Assembly (NCBI GenBank): GCA_029379385.1
Contig: CM055617.1
Span: 7,812,001 to 7,876,000, forward strand
Length of the DNA stretch: 64,000 bases
Source: Quillaja saponaria
Lineage: Eukaryota > Streptophyta > Magnoliopsida > Fabales > Quillajaceae
Direction: 5' to 3'
Part shown: positions 28,601 through 40,894 of the stretch, one piece after another
Layout of the letters: each line of letters opens with the position of its first letter
How positions within the stretch are numbered: position 1 is the stretch's first letter
Made by a program: the position numbers and the translations under genes
The notes under the pieces: model-generated
What the model was told of the DNA's origin: nothing
Database searches by the model: none
The model's input: the letters and a program-made list of their open reading frames with translations, nothing else

Positions 28601-29717
28601 AAGCAATGATGACTGGATATTTCCTGTTTTATTGCATGATTTTAGGTAGAATTGTTTTCTTTTTTTTTTTATTCGTTTTGGACTCATGTTTGATTTGGCA
28701 TGGAACATATATTTTCAGGACTATAGCTGAACCTCCAATATACTATTTACCTAACAAATCTTTGGACGATGACACAACTTTGTTTGAGCTGCGGAAAGAA
28801 TAGGTGTGTACCTTGGAATTTCCTATTAACACTATTAAGTTGATTCATGTCTTGATCAGTAGAAGGCCAACTGAGTAACTAGAAGAAGGAGTCAAGTCTG
28901 CACAACACCCATCAATCATGAGTTGTGATAGATGCACAACACCCTTACAACCTCTCTACATTGTCAAATCTGCGGTCTATATTATCATCAAACTTAACAA
29001 ACATTACTTACAGGTTTTAGAGATTGTTTTAAGACTGTTGTAAACTCAGAGTTGTGCTTATAGCATCTTTCATGAATTTATATGCACAACAATCAGCCAC
29101 ATCTAACAAATTACAAAGTTGAGATCAATCAAAGTCGTTAGTCGTTAACTCTTTCATTTGTGACATGGATATTGACTTCATGAAAGAAATACATGACCAG
29201 ATTAAATTACAAATGGAGCAGAAGTAAGGCTCATTGGGTTTAATTGCTTATTCTTAATGTCAATTTTCATATCAGATGCCTTTCTTGTGCATTCATTTTT
29301 TATTTATGGAAATTTGAAATGTAGACTTTTATGAAGTGGAAGACTGCAAGGAGGGAGGAACTGTCTGAGTATCAGAAACAAATTGGGGAGCAGTACATTG
29401 CCAATGTTGATATTGAATTGGAGAGATGGAAAAATGCAAGGAACTCAAGGAGAGCAAATAATGATATGTTGAACTTACAGGAAACAATGGACAAAGAATT
29501 AGAGAGTCACAGGCTTGAGCATGGTCCCAAAAAAGGAAACATTCCTGGTGGAAGTGACAATGAAGATGACGAGGATGTTGAAGATATCAATGTCGGTGAG
29601 GATGACATGATAGATGATGTACTGGATAATGGTGATACCAGTAGGAGGGATGATGAAACAAGTAAGTTGGAAGCAGGTAACACCAGGGCAGATGCTGACA
29701 ATGTGGACCCTAAGTGA
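25647..29717 (+). pseudogene. Pinin/SDK/memA-domain gene, inactivated
   Basis: Intact relatives encode a nuclear, splicing-associated pinin family protein (Arabidopsis At1g15200 from memory). Ten exons are visible: 25647-25724, 25829-25939, 26197-26259, 26417-26594, 26687-26797, 27646-27717, 28078-28161, 28302-28402, 28719-28803 and 29325-29717. Family motifs include LRKEIEELQRQQ, LPKNEDPSLVNRNKRMLG, KLELLFLQWSEHHKRL and AEPPIYYLP, then the acidic tail. Lesions: the expected initiator ATG is GTG at 25647; exon 4 is 178 nt between phase-0 splice sites, and the family frame switches inside it; TGA at 28120-28122 in exon 7; TAG at 28801-28803 as the last codon of exon 9, where relatives have a sense codon. 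Splice sites are intact, so decay is recent. Upstream in-frame non-ATG starts cannot rescue the later stops. Confidence 0.9.
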
Positions 29718-31167
29718 TCAAAGTCTTTTGTAGTCTGTTTTAAGTTACTCCCTTTATTATTATGTGTTATGTAACTTATTAATTGCTTATTTTATGATTT
29801 ATTTTTGGGGAAAAAAGTGGTCTGTCTGTTTTTGTGGTTTTTATGGTATTTTTGTTTCTCTTATTCTCTCCTCCACTGTTCTGTGGAAAACAGTAGTATA
29901 ACATTGTCCAAATAACATATGCCTTGTAACATTAGCGTCCCATTATTCATATTGTTGTTGGCTTAGAATTATCTCGATTGCGTTAATTATTTCATGCTAA
30001 TGCGAATGAGTATTCAGATACAAAGGTACATGAATTGATATCATAATTCAGATTTCTTTTGAACAAGCAGACGGACAATGCACTCGATAATGTGAGGATG
30101 CTTACCGTTCTGTCGAATACGGTCATTGTAATTGTTGATGTATTATTCGAATTCAATCCCAAAAAAAATCTTGGTCCGTTATAATTTTGAACAAACCCAA
30201 AATAAAATAAAATTGTGACACCGAAAATTGGGTCAATAGGTCAAATCCGTCGCCTATTAGAGTTTGATAACTTTTTTTTCTATTCAAATTAAGACTTTTG
30301 TTACTTGGTTTTATTTTCCTCATTGAAAACCGAATTAGTTGTTCTTATGTCTTGTATTATTCGAATTCAATCCGGAAAAAGATCTGACTTGATCCGTTAT
30401 AATTTTTGAACAAAAATAAAATACAATCGTGACACCGAAAATTGGGTCAATAGGTCCAATCCGTAGCCTATTAGGGTTAGAGTTTGATAACTTTTTTTCT
30501 ATTCAAATTAAGACTTTTGTTACTTGGTTTGATTTTCCTCATTGAAAAACGAATTAGTTGTTCTTATTTCTATTTGCTATTTCGTTTTTTAGATATAGTA
30601 GCAATCAAGTGCCTTTCTTTTGTACCTCAGCATCTCTAGAATGACTCCAATAATGGATGCCAAATTTTCGAAGATTATATCATGTTCTAATAGATGAGTG
30701 ATGTTGGAGCCTCAGAGGACACTTGGGATGGCTGGTCACTACCATATTGTGCTTGAGAGACTTAAATTTAAATTTTGGGTGCCAAATTATTTAAATATTA
30801 TGGTTCTTATGGCTTCAAGTGGTTGTGCTTTGGTATTCAATTTGTACTTCTAAAACTCAATTATTGAAAGCAAAGCAATTTATAATTTTGATATAACCCG
30901 TGTGCAAGAAACTTAAAACATTCCAGCAATCTAAAGTCTAAACTTGTAAAAGATTGCACGAAAAGTCAGCTTTTGATAAAAAGAGAAATCGCCATAAGAA
31001 GGAATAGAGCAACAAAGAAGAGACAATAATTACTCAATAAATCCAGAAACAATTAATAATTACCAAACTAATAAATTCACAAAATTTTAATTAAAATGAC
31101 TAAAACGTCACCAGCATCAACAAAACTAATACTAAGACTAAACTTAATCCTAAGAAACAAACTAAGA
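29718..31167. other. Intergenic DNA between pinin pseudogene and beta-galactosidase
   Basis: No gene recognised. The left part should include the former pinin 3' UTR; the right end is downstream of the minus-strand beta-galactosidase gene. It holds the 214-bp tandem repeat listed separately. Confidence 0.55.
30141..30568. repeat. 214-bp tandem repeat, two copies
   Basis: 30141-30354 and 30355-30568 are direct tandem copies, both containing TTCGAATTCAATCC, GTGACACCGAAAATTGGGTC and ACTTTTGTTACTTGGTTT. They differ by a few small indels. No open frame spans them. Confidence 0.9.
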
Positions 31168-34100
31168 CTAGCAAATGGCCTCCACTGCAAGTCTTTTGGA
31201 GATATCACCACAGCTGGTCAAACCAAATGTATCTTCTGACACATCAATTGAGCATTTTTCTTTGCCCACACAAAGCTGAAAAAATTTCAAATAAAATTGT
31301 AAGAATTTGTAAGAAAAATATTTAAAAATAATTAAATAATAAGAAAATACTCACATTTTGTATGATGGACAAAGCATTCTTTGGACTTTCACAAGTGCCC
31401 TTTTGAAATGAACCACAAATACCTTCTGGGTTTCCGAAAACTTGCAAATTTAATGGCAGAAATTGGGTGACCTTCACATGATAACTCCAATGTATTGTTC
31501 TCATATACATTTCCACATGTTGTTCCAACTGTGATGGTTTGGAAATTAACTAATGAAGGATTCCCACCAAACTCCTCAAATAAAGTCAATGCATTTATTC
31601 CATCTTGAAGAAATGAACGAGGAACATGGTACCTGATTGAATAATAAATTAAAAAATATAAGATATATATATAATTTTTAGAGTTGCTAGATTGATTATA
31701 TAAAAAGAATAAATATATTCTTACCATCTTTGTGTAGGTTCACCACAATTAGTAACACATTTCTTATCATTATATGTACCACGATAATCACATGGTTCAG
31801 CACTACATCCATCTTCATCAGCTTTATAACTAGGCCAGTATCGACCAAGACTTTGACCATTCACCCAAGCCATACCTTTTCCCAAACCCAACAAATCTAC
31901 AACAACTGCATCAGTGCCTAATGGAGCCTTGAAGGTGGTCTACAAGTGAAAGAAAAAATAAATTTATCTACATGTAAAAAAATAATGATAAAAATTAACT
32001 AGTAAAGATTTGAAGTAGTAGCAAATACCTTATACCAAGTCATCATCCTATTTATAGGGAGTTGTTGAGACTCCCACTTGGAATCAAACTTTGAATCCGA
32101 ACTAAAAAGCTCATTTTCAAAGCCATGTAATCCAATCTTGTAAGACCATTTGTGTGATGATAGATCCTTAATCACAGTCTCATCTCCTTTACTTCCAATC
32201 AACTCAACAGGACCAAGAATACCACTTCTTATCATATCATATTTATATGTTGAGCCATAATTCTGTTATTTCCACCCCCAAAAAAAAAAAAAAATAGTTA
32301 AGGTAAAACTAATTAATTATGGTCATATATAATTATAATTAATTAAGATATATATACCTGATATCCAACTGTAGCACTCAGTATACTTATTAAATTCTTT
32401 CCAGGTTTCAACTTCACTCTATGCTCAAACACATAGTTGAAAATGCCATATGTAGCCCATTGGGAAGCTGTATATTATCAACCAAATAAGAAGCAAATTA
32501 ACTTTAGGAATATGTATATATATATATTATAATTAACAAACTAATTAAGGGTTAATTTTATTACCAACATATTCTCCATTTACATAAGCATGAAGGATGT
32601 GACCACTGCCATTGATACGTAGTGTCATGTTATCACTCCAAATTGGATCATCAGCCTTGAGATTTACACTATTTAATTCATAATCACATTAAGATAAAGA
32701 AAAAATCAATTAGATGAAGATAATTACTAATTATTATATATAGTATGTAAACCTTGAATATAGTTAGAGTAATTAATTACCTTGTCATATACCAAAGATA
32801 ATCACTAACATCACTAGCAGCATTCTTTTGATCAAGAAGTGTATTTGCAGCAACATGACCTTTACCAAGAAGTACCATGTCATCAACAACCTCAGGTCTC
32901 CATACCATTTTAGTGATGCTGGTTCATCTTCAGCTTTATTTACTTTCTTTACCATCACACTAGTTTGTGTGTTAACCTAAAACAGAAACATTATAACTCA
33001 AATGGCTTCCAAGACCCTAGGTTGTCAAATTAAGAATTAGGATTTGTATTTCAAATAATGTACCTTTGCAGTATTGTAGGCTTCATTTTTGCAATCAGGA
33101 AGGATACTAACAGACCATGCAGGAATTGAATATTGAGTTCCTTGAAATGTTATTGTGGCATCAGTGGTGGTGTTGGCATTGCCCAGAAAACAACTTGATG
33201 TTTCATTAGTAGCATAAATAGTTGCCTGAAAAATTAACATTAATTAATATCTAAAATATTTGAAATCTAACCAAATCTTTAAATATTTTAAAAAATATAA
33301 TTGAGAATTAAATTTTACCGTGACAGAATTGCCAAAATCAGTTGTGGTAATATTTCCATGAGTAAGAGTCCTCTCTATTGATTTCAAAACTTGATGAAGT
33401 TGTTTAAGATGACCCCATTTTGGTTGGTTTAGATTTCCTGCAATAATTTCAAATTAATTGTTTTATTAACATTGTAAAATTGTAAAATAGAATCATAAAA
33501 GTATTTTTTTTAACTAAGAATAATTACCATATTCATCGAGAGGAGCATCATAATCGTAACTGGTTGTAATATATGGACCACCAGCTGACCTACCAAAGTT
33601 GGTCCCTCCATGGTACTAAATCAAAATAAATTCAATCAAAAAATAACACTATATAATATAAACTTTTCAAAGAAATATCTTAAATGAATTTTTGATGAGT
33701 TATAAATTAACAAACCATATAGTAATTCTGAAATGTTCCTCCATATTGAAAAAATCTTGCAACAGAAAAGGCAACATCTTCAGCAGTTCTGTGTGGATCT
33801 CTACTTCCCCAATTCTTAAACCTAATTAAAAATATCAAAAATTAAATTCACACTAAAACATACAAGATCTAGTATCAAATATCAAAAATTAAAAATTAAA
33901 AAAAACTTGTAACAAAACTTACCAGCCAGTCCAATTCTCAGTCCACATTTTAGGACTGTTTGGATTATTTGGGGTAAATGAATCACAATACCAACCATTG
34001 CAAGTATTAATCTGAAAGCAAATTCAAAAGTCAATTTTAAAAAATAAAAAAAAACAAGAAAACAATTTTTTTTTTAAGGATTATAAAATAATGAGTTAGC

Positions 34101-35469
34101 TTAGTATACCATTGGTTGTGGAGCATCACTTTGTTGACACATAATCCATGGAACACCAATGTGAAAGGATTCAGCCATATTTGCACACCAATCAATATAT
34201 GCTTTACCAGCATCTCCATAAACCGACATCACATTTCCATATTCATTCTCAATCTATTAATAAAACAAAATAAAAATAATTATTATAACAAATCAAACAA
34301 AAAAAATAATAATAAATAAATAAAAAACTACACTACTAACAAAAAAAGAAATTTAATTCTTTCTGAAATTAATCATACCTGAGCTAGAATTATGTTGCCT
34401 CCTTGAGATGCAAACAATTTTTCTTTCTTGACCATATCAATAATCAAAGTTGTGAAATTTTTCATTTCATTCTGAAAAAGAAGAGAAATAATAATAAGTT
34501 TTTAGTATAATTTTGAAAGAATGAAAAAAATATTTAATAATTAATCTTACCATGTAGACATCATTGGCTGTTCGAATCTCACACCCGGGCATGTTGTGTA
34601 ACCATACGGGAAGTCCTCTAAATAATTAAGAGAAAAATGGATTAATTTTAAATCTTTAATTAACAAAATAGAAACTTAAAAAAAAATTCCCTTTGGTGCA
34701 AACATTTTTATTCATAAATTTAATATAATATTTGCAGAATAGAAAACAATTTCTTAATTAAAATAAATCAATAGTGACTAACATTCTAACAAGAATCCTC
34801 CTACATATATAAGCTTCACACTGAGATTACAAAACATAGATTTTTTAATTTTTTTTCCCTATTCTCGTGCAATCTCTGCAACGAATAAAATACGGGTAGG
34901 GCATAAAGAGAGAGAGAGAGCACAAAGCAAATAAAATTTGCCCAAAATATTTTATTCTAAAATCAATAATTGAATAATTAAAATTGCTTACATACCCATA
35001 ATTCCACTCAGCACAAACATAAGGACCAATACGAAGAACAGCATAGAGGCCTTCTTCTTGAATTGTTTTGAGAAATCTTATGAGATCTAAATTGCCAGTA
35101 AAATCATACTGACGACGAACAGGTTCGTGAGCATTCCAAAAAACATAAGTTTCAATTGCATCTAGTCCACCTTCTTTGCTTTTTCTTATTAAATCAGGCC
35201 ACATCTATAATAAGAAAACAGTAATTTTAGCACTGAAAATTATTGTATATATATATATTTATATATAAATAAAAAAAGAAATATAAGTCTATGAAATTAT
35301 ATACCTTGGTAGTACTCCTTGGATAATGTATTGAACCGGAAAGCAAAATTCTGCGCTCTCCATCGATGGTAATGGCTCTTCCATCGTGAGCCACTTTCAA
35401 ACCATTAACACCAAAAACAAAGATAATAATCAAAAAACAAACAAACAAGAAAGCCTTTGAGATAGCCAT
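31168..35469 (-). pseudogene. GH35 beta-galactosidase with two frameshifts
   Basis: Plant apoplastic beta-galactosidase of the BGAL7/BGAL15 type, which trims galactose from cell-wall polymers. Seventeen exons with good splice sites run from ATG at 35469 to TAG at 31168-31170; corrected for two indels this is 828 codons, normal for the family. Residues 1-24 are a signal peptide. Catalytic glutamates are E182 in IENEYG (acid/base) and E251 in WTENWTGW (nucleophile). The C terminus is a cysteine-rich SUEL-type lectin domain. Break 1: exon 11 (32976-32781) is 196 nt where 197 are needed; one base is missing at TGGTATGG near 32910 and a stop follows in the shifted frame. Break 2: exon 16 (31632-31355) is 278 nt where 277 are needed, with an extra C after AGTTTT near 31434. 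Assembly error is the alternative to a pseudogene. Confidence 0.87.
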
Positions 35470-36960
35470 AACTAGTTTTTGCTTAATTTTTCGTAGCTCA
35501 TAAAACAAAACCAATACATATATTTATAGTCCTCTAAAGTCTAAATATTTGATTTTGCATTCAACTATGATTTGAATATTTGAGTTTTAAATGAATTATA
35601 TTTACTTCATTCCTTTTTTTATCCATATTTGATCTATTTGAGGGATTTCAGTCATAAACAAATTGTAACTCAACGAGAATGTGAGATATATATAATTAAC
35701 CAAATTTAATTACATCTTATCCAACATAAAATAACATTGATTTGGGAAATAATTGAGAGTCCTATGAGATTTTAGGAATTTATTATTTTTATCATTCCTT
35801 TTTTATCCCTGTTCCATCTATTTGAGTTATTTCAGTCATAGACATTGTAATTCAATGAGAATATTAGATATATAATTAACCAAATTTATTTACATCTTAT
35901 CCAATATTAAATAATATTGATTTGGAAAATAATTGAAAGTCCTATGAGATTTTTATAAATTTTCATTTTTTTTTCATTCCTTTTTTTTTTTAATCCAGAT
36001 TTGAGTTATTTCAGTCATATATAAATTGTAATTCAATGAGAATATTAGATATATAATTAACCAAATTTACTTACATCTTATCAATATTAAATAATATTGA
36101 TTTGGGAAATAACTTTGAGAGTCCTAGAAGATTTTAAGATTTTTTTATACAATAATATCATATTATTTTATGTAAATATAAAAGCAAAAGTACATGGGTT
36201 CTTGTATAAATAATAATGTCCTATTATCCTTGTTAATTTTAATATCTTATAACTTAGTTAATATATATTTTTTATTTAACCAAAAAACTAGGGAGAGATA
36301 AGTTACTCCTTTAAAGTCTCGTGCCAGGACGAGATTGAAAATGGCTACCAAAAATTGCACCTCACATTCCTAGCTCACGTTACAATCTTACTTCCTAATT
36401 AATATTCTCTTTGATAATTATCCATTATCAACTTATCACCATTATACCAAATTACCAATTAAACCAATCAATTATCATCATAATTCTTTAATTACTATTA
36501 ATATTTGTCTGTAAATAACAATTACGTCAAATGATAATAAACATATAATAAATATTATTATTATTATTATTCTTATATAAATATAATAAATAGGTTTATT
36601 AATTATTTTGGTTATTCAAGATTATATCAGTTAGTTCGGTGATTCAAAAATTTTCTCAATCAATTATCTTTTTCAAGATATCAAAATTTTTAATCAACTT
36701 CCACCCTTTTGTTTATATGAATTAGCGAAATAATCACACTTGACATCAAAATAATAACTACCATGAGTTGTTATTATATCTTACAAAAAAAAATATATAT
36801 ATATATATAATCATTTCATGAATTATTTTATTTATGTATAATATGAGAATTAGAGAATATAACTTAGAAAATAAAATTAATAGAAAATATCATTCAATGA
36901 CTACATTGAAGATAAGATAAAGATGAAAATAGTAATTAAGTCATATAAATATTATTACTT
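35470..36960 (-). promoter_or_regulatory. Beta-galactosidase upstream region with 180-bp repeats
   Basis: Starting at the ATG of the beta-galactosidase and reading away from it, a TATATATTTATAG stretch lies at about 35517-35528 and could act as the core promoter. Beyond it, three tandem units of about 180 bp begin with TTTCAGTCATA at 35646, 35830 and 36009 and share AATTAACCAAATTTA and ATTGATTTGGGAAATAA. The whole region to about 36910 recurs at 42551-44170 and 44194-45598, so these sequences are a 9-unit family in the window. Confidence 0.75.
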
Positions 36961-38823
36961 TTATGTTGCGTATATCTACAGCACAACAATTTTCTGTGTC
37001 CTCATAAAAGTATTTTTAATTTTATTACAACTATGGAGTTGAATTAACAACCATTATACAATACTTATGGGCGGAATTTCAATAAAATGTCTGAATTTAT
37101 TTTATATGGTTTATATTACAATTAAAGAAACTAAATGTGTGAAAATATGTTTGTATCTTTAATTACAAGTATGAAATTATTGTTCATTACCGATATTTAA
37201 GCATATCCATGCCTATTTGTTGGTAATAAAAGATACAGTTCCTAATATTTTTGATATACCTGGATATCGTACCCTACCAACTCAATTTTTAAAATATTTT
37301 TTTAACATTTTCATAATGTCAATAAAAAAAATACAACAAATAATAAAGATTAATGCCAATAATTAACAAAGGAAAATTTTGGTGATATGTAATTTTTAAT
37401 TCATGAAAAATAAATTTTAGTTTAATTGTTTTTCTTTCTAAATATTTTTTTTTTAATATTTGCTAAGAGTTCATAATTTTTAATCATAATTTTCAATTTA
37501 AAAATTATAACTAATATTTTTTTTTTTACATATTTTTATTTAATTATGAAAAATAATTATATAAGTTAAATTAAATTTATAAATTATACAAGTAAATTCA
37601 TAAGTATAAATCTATAAGTTATAAAGGAAAATTATTTGGAAACTAGTTAAATGATAAGAAAATAAGTATAGTTAAGTGCAAGTATTAATTTTAAATTTTA
37701 TCATTTAAATTAATTAATATGTATTGGTAGGGAAAAAAAAATGTGAAAGTCTAATCCACCCTAGAATTATATATATTATCTACAAGTATGTTGAGCCTAA
37801 TCTCGTTCAAAGTTGGGTTGTGGTTGTACCTTTTCATAAGTATGTTTTTACGGGTTTGAACTCTTGGGACTAGTTTGGTGCGCAAAAATGATTTTTTTCG
37901 GAATTGGAATGGGAATGAAATAATCATTCAATTCTATTGTTTGGTAACAATCAGTTGGGAATATTTATTTTCTATGCAATTTTTAGACATGAAATAAAAT
38001 AAAAATTATAGTAAAATGAAACAAAATATCTCTAAATAGATAAAGTAATAGAAATGTAACATAATTTATTAAATATCTACATGTCTTAATTTTTTAAAAT
38101 TTATTTATTATTAATTAATTAATTATTATTACTTATATTTATTTTATTATTTTTTATTTCTATTATTTATTAATATTAATATTTTTGTAAAAATTACTTA
38201 ACTAATTTATTTATTTAACCTTAATTATTTATTATGATATTAAGGGTATTTTTATCATTTGCCTAAATGAAATAATAAATATATTTTTTTATTTATGTAT
38301 AATATTATTATTTTATTAAAATTCAACTTTTTATTTTATGTGTTAAAATATTTTTTTTGTTATTTAACTGAACTAAATCAATTCTATAAAAATAAAAATG
38401 AACAATTCTACCCCTAAGTGAATTTGAAGTACTTCTATGAAATAAATGAGTATTTTAAAAATAAAAATATACTTTCTATAAAATTACACATAAAATACAA
38501 TGACCATTTATGTGTATACTAAACTATTAATATTTTAAAAACCCCTCGGCCCTTTATTTTTAAAAACCCCTCACTCAAACCCTTGATATTTTAAAGACCT
38601 AAGTGCAAGCATGTTTTATGTCATTGTGTGATATATTTTTGTTTCTAAATTGATGGATCCATAATATATCAAGTAAGTTCAAATATTAAACTGTATAATT
38701 TTTTTATAAGAATTATTTATTTACTTTTTATTCTTGGTATTAACTCATTTCTCTCACTCATCACTCTCTGCCATTTCTTCCTCTCTCTCTCTCCTCAAAA
38801 GCAAGAAATACAGCAGACAACAG
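36961..38823. other. AT-rich intergenic DNA upstream of the NHL gene
   Basis: No gene or RNA seen. Two short direct repeats with AAAACCCCTC occur at about 38540-38575. The final 90 bp before 38824 are CT-rich (TCTCTCTCTCTC at about 38780) and are probably the 5' UTR of the NHL gene. Confidence 0.55.
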
Positions 38824-40894
38824 ATGGAGAGAGAGAGCTCAAAGATAAGTTCAAGGCCTAACCCAACTGGAGAAGACAGACAAAGACCACCAGAACCACC
38901 GTCAAATGGACCCGCGGAATCAAATGGACCACCGCACCACAATTACTATCCAACGACGTCGTTGTCTTCCTCATCATCTGCCTCATTGAAAGGCTGTTGC
39001 TGTTGTCTTTTCCTTCTCTTCTCCTTCTTAGCGCTCTTAGTCTTAGCAGTAGTCCTTGTCATCGTCCTCGCCGTTAAGCCTAAGAAACCCCAATTCGATC
39101 TTCAACAAGTGGGTATTCAATACATGGGCATTACCACACCCAATTCTTCTTCCCCTGCCTCCGCAACCATCCCCACTGAGCCGACCACCACCTCCGCTTC
39201 ACTATCTCTCAATATTCGGATGCTATTCACGGCTGTGAACCCAAATAAGGTGGGAATCAAGTATGGCGAGTCCAGGTTTACTGTGATGTATAGAGGAATT
39301 CCATTGGGGAAAGCTTGGGTTCCTGGATTTTACCAAGATTCACACAGTGTAAGACAGGTGGTGGCTACAATCGCTGTCGATCGGGTCAATTTGCTTCAAG
39401 CTGATGCTACTGATTTAATCAGAGATGCTTCGCTTAATGACCGGGTCGAACTCCGTGTTTTGGGTGATATTGGAGCTAAGATCCGAGTCTTGAATTTGGA
39501 TTCCCCTGGCGTTCATGTAAGTTGTAACTCTTTCTCTCTCAATTTTTGTTAGCATTCCAATTATTACGCACCTTCCCATTTTAGCTGAGGTCAATTTAAT
39601 TAATAATTCGGCTTAGATTTTCTGCGTTCTGGTTCTTTCTCAGAAAATCTCTCTCTCTAATCTCTCTCTTACACCGAGTGGTAGAGAGAGAATGTGTGGG
39701 TGTCTGAGATTTGCCAAAATCCACTGCCTTCTGTCTCTGCTTTCTTGACCTTTTCTTTTGGCCTAGTGTGCGCTGCGCTGCTGCTGATAATGATAAGGCA
39801 TTGCCTGTAGATAACGTGCGCTGAAAGTGTTTTTTCTTCTGGAAATCTTTACAATTTGCATTGCTAACCTTCCTCTTTGGTTTATTTGTTTATCCCCCCC
39901 TAGTACTTTGCATTTTTGCAGTTTCTGCAACTTTACATCTTAATTTCAATTTTTCTTTCTTTTAATTGATGTTTAACTGTTTAAGTAACTGAGCCATGTA
40001 TTTTAAGCATATACTTTATTATGGAAGTCATCAGAAACGAAAACTAGGTAGCATTAGTATTTTGGGCATTATTTTGTGACCTTGTGATTTGTGAGCTCAA
40101 GTGGCAAAGGTACTTTGTCAATCCCCATGATTGTTCTTCGTTCTACCTTGGGCAAAAAATAACTATGCAACCTTGAAATCTGTTTGTATATGGTAGCTGT
40201 GAGAGAGTTTGTGCTCAAATGGAGCAATGTGTCTTTGTGCAAATATTACAACTCATTTTGTATGGAGGGTTTGCTTTTCTAGCCTGCATTGTCAATTGTA
40301 TCACTATAGGGTAGAAGACTTTGGAGCATTACTCTTTTTCAACTTTAGGAAACAAAAAAGACAGTACAATAAATAATAATAGGTCCCACCGGGAGTCGAA
40401 CCCAGGTCGCTGGATTCAAAGTCCAGAGTGCTAACCTCTACACCATGGAACCTATTTCTAGAATATGCTTAGGAATCTCCAACACTAACTACTTAACATG
40501 TTCCTTCTGTTTCTGTTTCTCTTTCTTTAGCTGTTACACATGCATAATTTCAATTTAAAATTTTTGAAAGTTGGAAGAAAACAAAAAAGAATCTTGCCAA
40601 TGTCAAACAACTGCTGTTACCATGTGCCCTTATGTTATGGATCTCCCAAAGTCGCTGAACTCTTTTTGCGGAAATTCTAACCAAGGCCTAAATTATTTTA
40701 AGATGTTAACCAAATATTTCACCTTCCTTTTTAATTTATGAATCCTTGTCTCTTTTTTCTTCTCTGTTTTGGTAATAAATGAATGAATATGAATTTTGGT
40801 TGGGCAGGTTTCAGTGGATTGTGCAATTGTGATAAGTCCAAGGAAGCAATCTCTGACCTACAAGCAGTGTGGATTTGATGGATTGAGTGTTTGA
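38824..40894 (+). CDS. NHL/LEA-2 (hydroxyproline-rich glycoprotein family) membrane protein
   Basis: A 259-residue single-pass membrane protein of the NDR1/HIN1-like (LEA-2) family, generally anchored in the plasma membrane with roles in stress and defence. Exon 1 is 38824-39516 and exon 2 is 40808-40894; both splice sites are canonical and phase 0. Residues 1-56 are a Pro/Ser-rich cytosolic tail. A cysteine cluster (CCCC, 58-61) leads into one transmembrane helix at about 61-84, then KPKKPQF, then the LEA-2 domain with NPNKVGIKYG. It ends TYKQCGFDGLSV. The ATG at 38824 is the first in frame. The 1.3-kb intron contains an antisense tRNA gene. No damage seen. Confidence 0.92.
40381..40452 (-). 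tRNA. tRNA-Gln (anticodon UUG)
   Basis: On the minus strand the sequence folds as a 72-nt tRNA: acceptor GGTTCCA pairs with TGGGACC; the anticodon arm is CTGGA-CTTTGAA-TCCAG, giving anticodon TTG; the T loop is GTTCGACTC within the stem CGGGAGTC/GACTCCCG-type pairing. The A box (TGGTGTAGAGG) and B box (GGTTCGACTCC) are good Pol III promoters. It lies inside the intron of the NHL gene, in the opposite direction. A run of A on the plus strand side to the left is compatible with a T-rich terminator. Confidence 0.95.

Larger units (their letters stand above)
18955..29717. repeat. Segmental duplication, copy B
   Basis: Collinear partner of copy A (6230-12597). It retains everything copy A has plus about 4 kb more: the pinin promoter, exon 1, exons 3-9 and their introns, and the MITE-like insertion at 21174-21623. 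Both copies lose similarity immediately after the pinin stop codon, which marks the right duplication edge near 29717 and 12597. From 18955 to about 25640 I find no intact gene. A poly-T run lies at about 19970-19988 and small (TA)n runs at about 21835 and 23709. Confidence 0.85.

Noticed and set aside
38754..38942. Minus-strand frame opposite the NHL first exon
   Set aside because: It is the antisense shadow of a well-supported coding exon.
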